This document shows positions 53,432-63,500 of a stretch of 64,000 nt of DNA, one piece after another. Position numbers and translations under genes: made by a program. This stretch comes from Diaporthe sp. PMI_573. Lineage: Eukaryota; Ascomycota; Sordariomycetes; Diaporthales; Diaporthaceae. The DNA lies in the NCBI GenBank assembly GCA_021399435.1, contig JAJTUP010000147.1, forward strand, positions 22,468 through 86,467, given 5' to 3'. Within the stretch, counting starts at the first letter, position 1. Each line of letters starts with the position of its first letter. The notes beneath the pieces are model-generated. The model was not told where the DNA came from, made no database searches, and saw only the letters and a program-made list of their open reading frames with translations.

Positions 53432-54132
53432 CTCGAACAAAAGTCTGGGGCGATTTGCTCTACTCGATCCGCCCCCGCTTCCGGTGCGAAAAAGGTAAAT
53501 AAAGGAAAGGGAAGACCAGATAAGGTTCTGACCGCCTGTGCGCGCCGGATTTATTATTAAATGAATGCCAACGCGTCCTCGGGAATCTGGCAGATAAGCT
53601 TTGGACAGGGTGGATCGATGGCGTTTCTCCCTTGCCTCTTGCACGCCAGTTGCTGCAGGTGCCCAGGAGCTGACCAAGGGGTTCAGCTCACTTTTTGGGC
53701 ATTTTGGTGCCCTGCTCCCTTCTTTGACCGTCGGCAATGAAGCGTGCACAGATGCTGAGACATGTTCCGGCTGGCACTATCTCCTGGGCAAGGTCCGTGG
53801 GATCTGAGCCGTCGAGCGCGGGATGGACGCGCAACTGTGCGAACCCCTTCTCTCAGCTGGTCGTGTGTGGTCAACCGACCGCTTGTCCGGTGATCTAATT
53901 GATAGTCACTTCGGTCTAGAGATCACCTGATCGAGGAGTTCTTTGTGTACAGTTGGCTTCATTGCAGCGATAACGTCAAGCGACGTTACACGGTACGACA
54001 TCATAGTCAAGACAACTTCATTGCGCAGCGGCGAACATGAAGACATCGGTCTATTGGCTCTCCTCAAGTCTGTTTAAGTATCTAGGTCGACAGGTTGGCC
54101 TGTTTGTACGCCAGGACCGGATTCCATCACTT
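53432..54132. other. Intergenic, no gene seen
   Basis: 700 bp between the DUF5672 promoter side and the end of the chimeric gene. Confidence 0.4.
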
Positions 54133-56673
54133 CTAAGTGCCGCCGAAGACCAAAAGACTCTTGACACTGGTTCTGCCAAACCCAGTTCGATGCAAAAGCT
54201 CCCGGCCTCCGTGAAGAGGAAGGTCGGCCACGACCATGACGTTGACACGCTCGGCACCAACACCAGCTTTCTCCAACAGTCGGAGCACCGCACACAGCGT
54301 CTCCCCAGTAGAGAGCACATCGTCCACCACCAAAACCGATCTGGACGCGCGTTGGGGGACCTTGTCCAGCTCCAGCTCGATGCGTTCCTCTTTCTCATCG
54401 CCGGATGCCGCAGTGTAAGAACGGCCCCATAGCATGCGGCGCAGATCAGCCCCCGTAGCCTGTGCATATTCTCGCTTGGTTGCGTTGCTGATGCTTACTA
54501 CCTGCACAGTGAGCTGTTCATGATGGGTAATGTTGGGTCTCGTGAGCACTGAGGCCCATACGTCCGCGCAGAAGTCCTTTCCCGCGCAGCTCTCGCCCGT
54601 GACGAGGATGATGATCTTCTGATCGATCGGCACTCTCGGCAGCGGACAGGCGTATCGCAGCACGTTTCGCGGGTCCATGACCTGCTTGAGACCGGCCAGG
54701 CGGGGTCGGTTGGGTCCAAACGCCTTGGTCGCCAACATGGAGTCTCTGGGGTCCGGTCCAAGGTTTGCACCGTAGGCACCGCGACAGTCACTCAGGGCTG
54801 ACAAGTCCTTGGCGACGTCGTAAACCCACTGCGTGACACGTCGTGCGACCTCGGTGCCGTCTTGTTCACGAGGCCAGACGCCGGTTATCACGCACGCGAA
54901 GTCCCAATCTCGACAGCCGAAAGCAGTTGCACCGTCTTCAACATCGCTGACTGCCCCTCCGCCTTGCAGCAGATGGAGATACGAGAGTGGCGTGGGGCGG
55001 CCCTCGATGGCTGACACCAGGCGGCCGGCGACTTCTGCATCTCCAATGTTCTTTAGAAACACACACCGCTTGAAAGACGAGGTCTTTCCTCCGCTGTGCC
55101 CTCCGTGCATACCAGAAATGTACATATCCGCATCGAACAGCTCGATACCGTCCATGACCTTGTAATCGTCACCTAGTCCCCACATAACTTCCAAGATCGA
55201 AGAGGCTCGCTCGAGGCTCGAGAAGGTGCCTTCCGTTGAAGACTCGAACAATGTCACTCCAAGATTGAGCTGACCGTCCTCCCAGAACAAGTGTGCATCA
55301 CCTGAAGCGTTTCGGGGGAGGTGTCTGGCGACAGATGTATCAAAATCGAGAATCTTTCGCCGCGCGTCGACACTGTCATTTAAACAGACGGTCCAGTTCC
55401 GGGTTCGGTAGGCGGGCGCCGCAAATGCCTGGACTGTCACGCTGAGCACGATGCCAAAGTTGGTTCCAGTGCCCTTGATCGCCCACAGAATCTCAGCTTC
55501 GTTTTCTGGGCGAATTGCACCAGCCGGCCAGTGTTGGTTTGGGACGTTCCCAACGCAGAAGATTTGCTTGTAATTTCCGACGCTGGCTATCACCGCACCC
55601 ACGATGGTATCACATGCGAGCCCATGCAGCCTAGCCAGATGTCCGATTCCGCCCTGTAGCCAAGAGCCAGCACCCACGCTCGGGCGGGCACCCAGGGGGA
55701 CGGTCAGTCCTTTTACCATAGTTTCGCGAATGATGTCTCCTGTGTTGCAGCCGGCCTCGGCGACGACCAAGGAGCCGGAGGTGGGATCTTCACCACTCTG
55801 CCCTCCCATGTAAATGTGTACGCGGTTGAAAGCGCTCATGTCGACCGCGACAACGTTGGGCCAGAGACTGTGGCCACTGTGGCCGCCACCTATGACAGTC
55901 AGTCCGAAGCCGCATTCCAAGGAAGTCCGGACCAACTCTGGAAAATCTTCAATTACAGTTGGCTTGACCACCGTGACGGGGTGATGAAGGAGTGCCTCGC
56001 GGTTCTTGACTGTTCTGTCGCCCTGCACCAAAGGAACCATGTCGGTCAGTTCCCGCAACCAGTCCGAGCAATAGGTAAATGCCATCATCAGCTCTGGAGA
56101 GCTGAACATCAGATGTCTAGGCTGGGCTTCTTCACGACTGCCCAAGTCACGAAATACTTTGCGCCACTCAGCCCGAATAGCGTTGGCTACATCCATCTCT
56201 CCCTGTACGCCAAAACCCGCGACAAAAGAAGCAAATTCGTCCAGTTTCTCATCATTGTCTGCGACGCTGACGACTCCGTGGGGGAAAGATGCGGTCTCGT
56301 GGCACACCAAGTTCCCGAAGTGGAGGGCTCTGTTGTCGCGATGGAAAACCAGGATCAATCCTCCTTCGTCTAGGTGTTTCGGTGAACCGGTGAGCATTCT
56401 CAGGGCTCGTTCGATGACCATGTGCTTGGGCTTCATGCCGTACATGCTGTGGCAGAGGAGGATCACGTCGTACTTTCCATTCTTGTCGCCCGAGATGGTG
56501 CTGGTAGCAAAACGGTTCGCATGGTTGTCCTTTGCATCGAATAGTTCTCGACAGATATCGGGTAGACTAGCCAGACAGGGTAGAGTAGACCCTTTCTCTA
56601 AGCTAGAGTCGAGAGACTCTTCCAACCGTGTGGCAAAGAGGCAGTTGGGCTCAAATGGGCAAAGAATTAGTTT
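54133..56673 (-). CDS. Chimeric gene: methyltransferase (truncated) + FAD oxidase + kinase-like P-loop + phosphoribosyltransferase end; 5' end missing
   Basis: An uninterrupted frame of 846 residues with no ATG near its left end. The numbering below starts at the TTG at 56625. Residues 1-190 look like the C-terminal two thirds of a SAM methyltransferase: FEPN-like acidic motif just upstream, then YDVILLCHSMYGM, GGLILVFHRD and an end RHLMFSSPELMMAFT. The glycine-rich motif I is absent because the frame begins after it. Residues 215-665 form a BBE-type FAD oxidase (GGGHSGHS 246-253; GVGAGSWLQGGIGHLARLHG; CRGAYGANLGPDPRD; FGPNRPRLAGLKQVMDPRN). Residues 670-742 resemble the start of animal-type phosphomevalonate kinase (P-loop GESCAGKD 677-684, then SNATKREYAQATGADLRR). 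Residues 746-830 are the C-terminal half of a phosphoribosyltransferase with the PRPP loop VLVVDDVLSTGET (764-776). The gene stops short at the repeat block and probably is not functional at its N-terminus. Confidence 0.75.
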   Translation of the reverse strand, partial: KLILCPFEPNCLFATRLEESLDSSLEKGSTLPCLASLPDICRELFDAKDNHANRFATSTISGDKNGKYDVILLCHSMYGMKPKHMVIERALRMLTGSPKHLDEGGLILVFHRDNRALHFGNLVCHETASFPHGVVSVADNDEKLDEFASFVAGFGVQGEMDVANAIRAEWRKVFRDLGSREEAQPRHLMFSSPELMMAFTYCSDWLRELTDMVPLVQGDRTVKNREALLHHPVTVVKPTVIEDFPELVRTSLECGFGLTVIGGGHSGHSLWPNVVAVDMSAFNRVHIYMGGQSGEDPTSGSLVVAEAGCNTGDIIRETMVKGLTVPLGARPSVGAGSWLQGGIGHLARLHGLACDTIVGAVIASVGNYKQIFCVGNVPNQHWPAGAIRPENEAEILWAIKGTGTNFGIVLSVTVQAFAAPAYRTRNWTVCLNDSVDARRKILDFDTSVARHLPRNASGDAHLFWEDGQLNLGVTLFESSTEGTFSSLERASSILEVMWGLGDDYKVMDGIELFDADMYISGMHGGHSGGKTSSFKRCVFLKNIGDAEVAGRLVSAIEGRPTPLSYLHLLQGGGAVSDVEDGATAFGCRDWDFACVITGVWPREQDGTEVARRVTQWVYDVAKDLSALSDCRGAYGANLGPDPRDSMLATKAFGPNRPRLAGLKQVMDPRNVLRYACPLPRVPIDQKIIILVTGESCAGKDFCADVWASVLTRPNITHHEQLTVQVVSISNATKREYAQATGADLRRMLWGRSYTAASGDEKEERIELELDKVPQRASRSVLVVDDVLSTGETLCAVLRLLEKAGVGAERVNVMVVADLPLHGGRELLHRTGFGRTSVKSLLVFGGT

Positions 56674-56928
56674 TTAGGTAGAAACAAATTTAGAGTTTAT
56701 CTAAATATTATATTTATTTGCCTAGTATAGCTATAAATAAATTTTAAATAAATAAAATAAAATAAAATTTAAAGTAATTATAAAATAAAATAAAATATAA
56801 GAGCCACTAAGTTTATTTATATATATAAAATTATAATATCTATAATACTTAGAGTTAGATTACTTACTTTATCTAATTTTAGTATTTAAAATATAATAGT
56901 ATTAAAAACAAGACACCAGGCTAAGTAT

Positions 56929-56990
56929 AGTATTATAAACTAATACATTTGGCAGCAAAAGTATTATAAACCAACACATTTGGCGGCAAG
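56929..56990 (+). repeat. Tandem duplication of a 31-bp unit
   Basis: Units 56929-56959 and 56960-56990 read AGTATTATAAACYAAYACAT then TTGGCRGCAAA and differ only at C/T or G/A positions, the changes RIP makes. Confidence 0.7.
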
Positions 56991-57027
56991 GGGACCCATT
57001 TGGGTGACCTAGGCAACCCAGACAAGA

Positions 57028-57288
57028 TGCTACAACACAGGCTATCTAGCACTAGAGTATAGAGTTACAGGACCTGCTAAGACCTAGGGTTAGGGACAGG
57101 CTTGCAAGACTTGCTTGTAAGCCCAGCAAGCCTACTTAATAAGTAGATCGTTAAGCCTTATACTATAGATTGTAGACTTGTCTTGCGAGCCAGCAAGCTA
57201 CTAAAGAGTTAGAATATATAAGGATATGGTTATTACTATAGTAGATAGCTTTTATAGAATAGACTCTTTAGTCATTAATCTAAGTATT
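57028..57288 (+). repeat. LTR-like sequence related to the two LTRs that follow
   Basis: It starts TGCTACA and ends TCTAACA. Its right half (ATATAAGGATAT...TAGACTCTTTAGTCATTAATCTAAGTATTTA) matches the right halves of the LTRs at 57313 and 60095. Boundaries are approximate. Confidence 0.5.
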
Positions 57289-57312
57289 TAGTCTAACAAC
57301 TAGATAGCCTTA

Positions 57313-57719
57313 TGTTACGACCCTGACAGAAATAGGACTAACGGTTGGTTCTAATTTAGAACCAGACCTACTTGGCCAGCCTAGCAGGCTAGACGAATAG
57401 TGCAAACAAGATCCTATACAAGTTATGTAACCACAGGTTACCTAAGCAGGATTAGGGAGATTAGGTCTTGTGCCAACTGATCTAGGATCAGGGAGATTAG
57501 GTCCTGAGCCAATTAACCTAGTACAGGATTATAAGGATCACCTCCTAAGCCTCATAAGCCAGCCTAAAGAGATAAACATATAAGAATACACTTATTACCA
57601 GATAGCTAGATAGTATAGACAGCTCTTTAGTAGTTAATTTAAGTATTTACCTTAAATAGCTTTTATTAGCTTATAATTATTATTAGAAACCCTATTACTT
57701 AATTAACCACCTTGTTACA
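57313..57719 (+). repeat. LTR of element I (about 407 bp)
   Basis: It begins TGTTACGACCCTGACAGAAA and ends ACCACCTTGTTACA (TG...CA). Both ends and the right half match 60095-60507, while the middle has diverged, so the two LTRs belong to related subfamilies. Confidence 0.72.
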
Positions 57720-60094
57720 TATCTTAAATATAAACCCTGATCTATAGTTTAGAGGACCTAGAAACCTTTAATTATTACATTTTAACTGCTCTTGTTTTTA
57801 CGTTACGATACGAACTCTGAGCAATATTACATGCAAAATTTCTTTACAATGTCTAGATTTGGAAATAACTAACCTTAGCATAACCTCCAGCAGGAATTAG
57901 ACAGTACCAATAATAACAATAATACCAGGATAAACCTTTAGCAGCTTAAGGAGCTAGTCAAAGAAGTAACCAGGCTTTGCACCTTTATTAACAAGCAAGC
58001 TTACCAGAATAAAGAGATGGAAGGACTTAAGTAGAAAGTTACTACCCTTTAAGCTACTACCAATATTATTAATACTTTAATTTCGACCAAGGAGAATATT
58101 AGGCTTAATAGTCTAACCCTATATAATGGAACAACTAGATAGTTATAGGCCCACCTTATATAGATACAGGCTTACCAGCGTTTTAATTATCTAGACAGCC
58201 AGCTAGATAGGAAACGAATTATACATATGTTAAACGGAAACGCTCATTTAGGTGTGGGCGCTGCACGTAGGGAGTTACCCTAGACTTCACGGAAGGAGTT
58301 ACCCTAGACTTTTTGCTAGTGGCGTGCGCGCTGGCAGATGAGTTTGGTGGCCGTGAGCCGATTTTTTGGGCTGTTTTAAGACCCTAACTTCGAACCTCTG
58401 CATTCCCCTTATTTCTTACCCAAAAAGCATGTAACCTAGTTTGTTAGATAGCCTGATTTCTGAAGTTTATCTGTATTTAGTTTGGTTACTGTCAGGGTTA
58501 GGGTTGGCTGGCTGTTTGAAGCCAAAGATGGTGGGTCTGAGGGCCGAATTTTCCGGCCCCTCCATTCCTGCACCAGAGCCAACCGCAGCGTGCCCAGGGT
58601 TGAGGTCATGTCGGAGGGACTGTGAGGAGGGCTGACAGAAGCCCACTCAAATTCAATGCAAAGTTGTCCAAACCATTCTCAAGCGTCCCAACAAGACCTC
58701 AGTGCACCCTACTGCTACCTGACTCCCATTCGATCCACCAACCTTCAGAACATATATCCTTATTCCTTAAGGGAAGAGCCTTTACCTAGTTTAAACCCTA
58801 CCTTATTAACTTTGTTAATACTAAGAACTTTAAGAAATGTAAGCAAGAGATACAGGATATTTTCAGTAAATACGAGAATTATAAAAATATCCTTAAATCT
58901 CTATTTTAAGACCTAGACAAAGAACAATAAACAGAACAAAAACTTACAAACTATAAACAACAAGGCCTAGTAACTACCTATATAGCCGAATTCTACCGAA
59001 TCTATACACATATAGACTATATAAATAGTACCAAGATCTTTATATTCTACCAGGGACTAAAAGAAGAAGTAAAGGACAAATTAGCTAAACAAGACTAACC
59101 TAACAACTTTCTATAGTATGTCAAACTAGCTATCAAGATTAACAACAGGCTCTATAAACGATACCTGAAACAAAAAGGCAACACCTCTAGACAATTCCAG
59201 AACAATAACTCCAATAGACAAAACAAGCCTAACTCTAGAAGGAAATACAATTATAACAACTTAACCTAGTAGGGACAGCAGGCAGGCCCTATAGAACTCA
59301 ATACTACTTAACAAAGGGACAAAAAAAACATTAAATACTTTAACTATAGAAAGAAAGGATACTTTATACAAGAGTACTATAGTAGGAAGAAGGACTAGAA
59401 GCCTGTACCTAAAGGCTCTAGATAAGCCAACATAGTTACCCGTACTAGTAAACCACTATACTTAAAAATACAACAGGCTATTGCTAAACAATATTACCAG
59501 TATAAGACAAAATAATACAAGCCATACCTAGTATATCTAGACTAGGCAATAGAAGATAGAAGAATTTTATTTAGCATTATTCCTTAAAACTTACCTACTA
59601 ATAATAAATAAAAGACTAGGTTAGAAGCAGGAGAAATAATCTAACAATAATTATTATAACTAGTATATATAGAACTAGACAAGGCTAAAGAAGCTAAGAA
59701 ATATACCTTGCTTAGTTAGACAGCTTGTTATAATAATAGCTATATTACCTACTAAAGTAATAAAGAAGGAGCCAACTAGTTTCCTAAGGGCACAGGACAA
59801 TAATATACCCTAGCTATAGGAGGACAGAAGGAACTCTTACATAACTCTAGAAAGGAGCTAGCAGGGAAAATTCCCCAAGATCTACTTACACCTTAAGCAT
59901 AGCAAGAAGATCCACAGGCATACTTAGAAAGAGCACCCCTACTAGCTCCTAAAACTAATATCACAAAAGTACTAATTATAGGATAACCCCTTAAGTAAGT
60001 AATATAAGAACTAAGGAAGAAGACTAAAAAGGATAGAGATATAGGGAGAATGTTCCCTCGCCATAGTTACTACCCTAGCACCTCTTAGGCCTCA
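57720..60094 (+). mobile_element. Element I: RIP-degraded Ty3/gypsy-like gag region
   Basis: After the leader the sequence aligns over about 1.8 kb with element II (61150-62910). In one frame it gives a gypsy-type gag: IFIFYQGLKEEVKDKLAK then YVKLAIKINNRLYKRYLKQK, each broken by TAG where Gln (CAG) is expected. A degraded zinc knuckle (YFNYRKKGYFIQEYY, Cys and His changed to Tyr) is near 59336-59380. A 522-bp insertion interrupts gag at 58228. The element ends abruptly at 60094 where another LTR begins; in element II the same sequence simply continues, so element I was interrupted there. Confidence 0.75.
58228..58749. mobile_element. 522-bp inserted element, copy 1, with 5-bp target duplication ACATA
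   Basis: Starts TGTTAAACGGAAACGCT and ends CCACCAACCTTCAGA. It is flanked on both sides by ACATA (58223-58227 and 58750-58754). The uninterrupted relative at 61560-61590 has no such sequence, which proves an insertion. A 5-bp duplication suggests an LTR-retrotransposon integrase (solo LTR) or another 5-bp transposase; the right end does not finish in CA. Far less damaged by RIP than its host. It carries GGGTTAGGGTT and two TAGGG/CCCTA hairpin units. Confidence 0.82.
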
Positions 60095-60507
60095 TGTCAC
60101 AACCCTGACAGAAATAGGACCAACAGTTAGTTCTACAAAGGAACAACCCCACTAGGCCAGCACACCGGCCAAACAAACGGCACAAGGGACTAAGCCAATA
60201 GCCACGTAATTACTAATTAGATAAGACGGATCAATTAGAGCGACAATCGATCCCAGCGATCTAACACCAAGGAGCGACAGGAGCAACCAGCACTCCCGAC
60301 ACTCCCCCATACTAGATCGCCAGGAGCAACTAGCGCTCCCGGTAAGCCTTACTGAAGAGATAGACATATAAGGATATACTTATTACTAGATAGCTAGATA
60401 GTATAGACAGCTCTTTAGCAGTCAATCTAAGTATTTACCCTAAATAACTTTTATTAGCTTGTGATTATTATCAGAAACCCTATTACTTAATCTACCACCT
60501 TGTTATA
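60095..60507 (+). repeat. LTR of element II (about 413 bp), inserted into element I
   Basis: TGTCACAACCCTGACAGAAA to ACCACCTTGTTATA. It is preceded by CCTCA, the possible left target duplication; the right partner would lie beyond the window. Confidence 0.7.
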
Positions 60508-63500
60508 TATCTTAGATATAAACCCTAATCTATAATTTAGAGGATCTAAGAAACCTTAATTATTATATTTTAACTACTTTTGTTTATACGTTATAATGTA
60601 GACTTTAAGCAATATTATTGTTAAACGGAAACGCTTGTGTGGGCGCTGCACGTAAGGGGTTACCCTAGACTTCACGTAGGGAGTTACCCTAGACTTGGCA
60701 CTTTTTCGGCTAAGTGCCTATGTGGCGTGCGCGCCGGCAGATGAGTTTGGTGGCCGTGAGTCGATTTTTTGGGCTATTGTAAGACCCTAACTTCGAACCT
60801 CTGCATTCCCCTTATTTCTTACCCAAAAAGCATGTAACCTAGTTCATTAGATAGCCTGATTTCTGAAGTTTATCTGTATTTAGTTTGGTTACTGTCAGGG
60901 TTAGGGTTGGCTGGTTATTTAAAGCCAAAGATAGTGGGTCCGAGGGCCGAATTTTCCAGCCTCCCTATCTGCGCACCAGAGCCAACCACAGCGTGCCCAG
61001 GGTTGAGACGATGTCGGAGGGACTGTGAGGAGGGCTGACAGAAGCCCACTCAAATTCAATGCAAAGTTGTCCAAACCATTCTCAAGCGTCCCAACAAGAC
61101 CTCAGTGCACCTTACTGCTACCTGACTCCCATTCGATCCACCAACCTTTAGAATTATATATAATACCTTTATAATATCTAGATTTAGAAACAATAACCCC
61201 TAGTAAAACTTTTTATAGGAATTAGACGACGCCATTAATAGCGACACTAATAATAACACTAATAATAACAGCAGGATAACTAATAAATAACTTTAGAAGT
61301 TAGTCAGCAAGGTTAATTACCTCTATACCCTTATAAACAGGCAGGCCAAGTAGAACAAAGAAATAGAAAACCTTAAGAAGGAAGTTACTACTTTCTAGGC
61401 TACCACTACTATTATTAATACCCTAATTCCAACCAAAGAAAATATTAGGCTTAATAGCCCAACCCCTTACAATAGGACTCCAGGCTAGTTATAACCTTAC
61501 CTTACCCAAGTTAAGGCCTACTAGCGTTTTAACTATATAGACAGCTAAGCAGATGGAAAACGAATTATGTACACGGCCTTGTTCCTTAAAGAAAGAGCGC
61601 TTGTCTGGTTTAAACTATATCTTACCGATTTTATTAATACTGAAGAATTTGAGAAATGCAAGCAGGAGATTTAGGAAATGTTTAGTAAATACAAGAACTA
61701 TAAGAATATTCTTAGAGCTTTATTCTAGGACCCTAATAAAAAACAATAAGCTAAAAAGGAATTATTAAAATTATAACAAAAAGGCCTAGCCTCGGCCTAT
61801 ATAGTAGAATTTTGATAAATCTATACCCGAGTTAATTCCACCCACAACACTAAGATCTTTATATTCTACTAGGAATTAAAGAAAGATGTAAAGGACGAGT
61901 TAGCTAGGCATAACAGACCTAACGACTTCCTATAGTATGTTAAACTAGCCATTAAACTTAACAATAGGCTCTATAAGAAACAATAGGAGAAATGCAGTAT
62001 TAATCCTAGGCTATTTTAGTAAAGTAACTAGAGGAACAAGTCTAACACCAGAAAGAGATACTACCATAATAATCCAACTTAATGGGGACAATAATTAGGC
62101 CCTATAAAGCTTGATACTATACAACGAAAAGACAAAAAGGACATCAAATGCTACAACTGTAACAAGATAGGATACTTTATAAAAGAATACCACAGCTTTA
62201 AGAAAAGCAGAGATTAAAAGCCTATACCCAAAGGCCCTAGATAGGCCAACATAATCATTTATACTAGCAGGCTACCACGCTTAAAGATGCAGCAAGCCAT
62301 TACCAAACAACACTGCCAGTATAGAACAGAATGATACAAACTATGCCTAGTATACCTAGACTAGGCAGTGGAAGACAGAAGAATCCTGTTTAGCATTACT
62401 CTCTAAAACTTATCTACTAACAATAAACAAGAAGGCAAGTTGAAAATAGGAGAAACAATCTAATAACGACTATTATAGCTAGTATATATAGAACTAGACA
62501 AGGCTAAAGAAGCCAAGAAGCATGCCTTACTTAGCTAGACAGCCTACTATAACAATAGCTATACTATATATTTAAACAACAAAGAAGGAGCCAACTGGTT
62601 CCCCAAGGGCGCAGGATAATGGTGTACCCTAGCTGTAGGAAGACAAAAGGAACTCCTACACGACCTAAGAAAGGAGCTAGCAGGGAAAATTCCCTAAGAT
62701 CTACTCGCACCTTAAGTATAATAAGAAGACCCGCAGGCATACTTAGGAAGAGCACCCCTACTAGCTCCTAGAACTAACATTATAGAAGTACTAATTACAG
62801 GACAACCCCTCAAGCAAGTAACGCGAGAACCAAGAAAGGAGACTAAGAAGGATAGAGACACAGGAAGGATATTCCCTTACTATGGTTACTATTCTAGCAT
62901 CTCTTAGGCCTCATATATCTACAATAAATGTAAAATCTATATATAGGAGAAAGTAAGCTATAACTAGTTCCCTTAGAGGTACTAAGGGCAGGATATTTAA
63001 TAAATTTATGAAAAAGGCGACTTTAAGGGATAGGAACTTAAGAAATAATACAATAATGTAGGCTATGTAACATTTTAACTTAATCTACGCACCCCCCTAG
63101 TATATCTACATAACCCTACTAGATGGCGCACCTATAAGAATGAGGAATGTCGAGTATATATAGACGATAAGGTTGAAGAATGGTATTAACTATAGTAATA
63201 AGGATAGATCCTTAGCCCTATAAAGCCTACGATATAGGAAGAAAACATATAACAGCTTATAGAAGACCTATAATAGTTATAGAGTATTATATAATAAAAT
63301 ATTAAAAGTATTAACAAAGTCTTAGGAAAAGACTATAGATAGCCAAAAAACTAGACAAGCTATCTACAAAACCTTAGATAGTAGGAAAAATACCTACAAG
63401 ATACTTATATATAACAAACACTAATAGTAACTATTGATATTTAAAAATTAAGGTAGAGCTTGGAGCCTACCAGTACTATATATTTATTAATAGTAGAGTA

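Larger units (their letters stand above)
56674..57312 (+). mobile_element. Degenerate retroelement remains at the gene/repeat boundary
   Basis: Base composition switches abruptly from GC-balanced to very A+T-rich at about 56670-56690, with runs of TAAA/ATAAAT. At 56960-57010 the motif ACATTTGGCGGCAAGGGGACCC looks like the leader just inside an LTR retrotransposon. No open frame remains. Confidence 0.6.

Noticed and set aside
58388..58400. GGTTCGAAGTT on the minus strand of the 522-bp element, as a possible pol III B box (SINE)
   Set aside because: No convincing A box at the right distance, and the 5-bp target duplication fits an integrase-type insertion better than a SINE.
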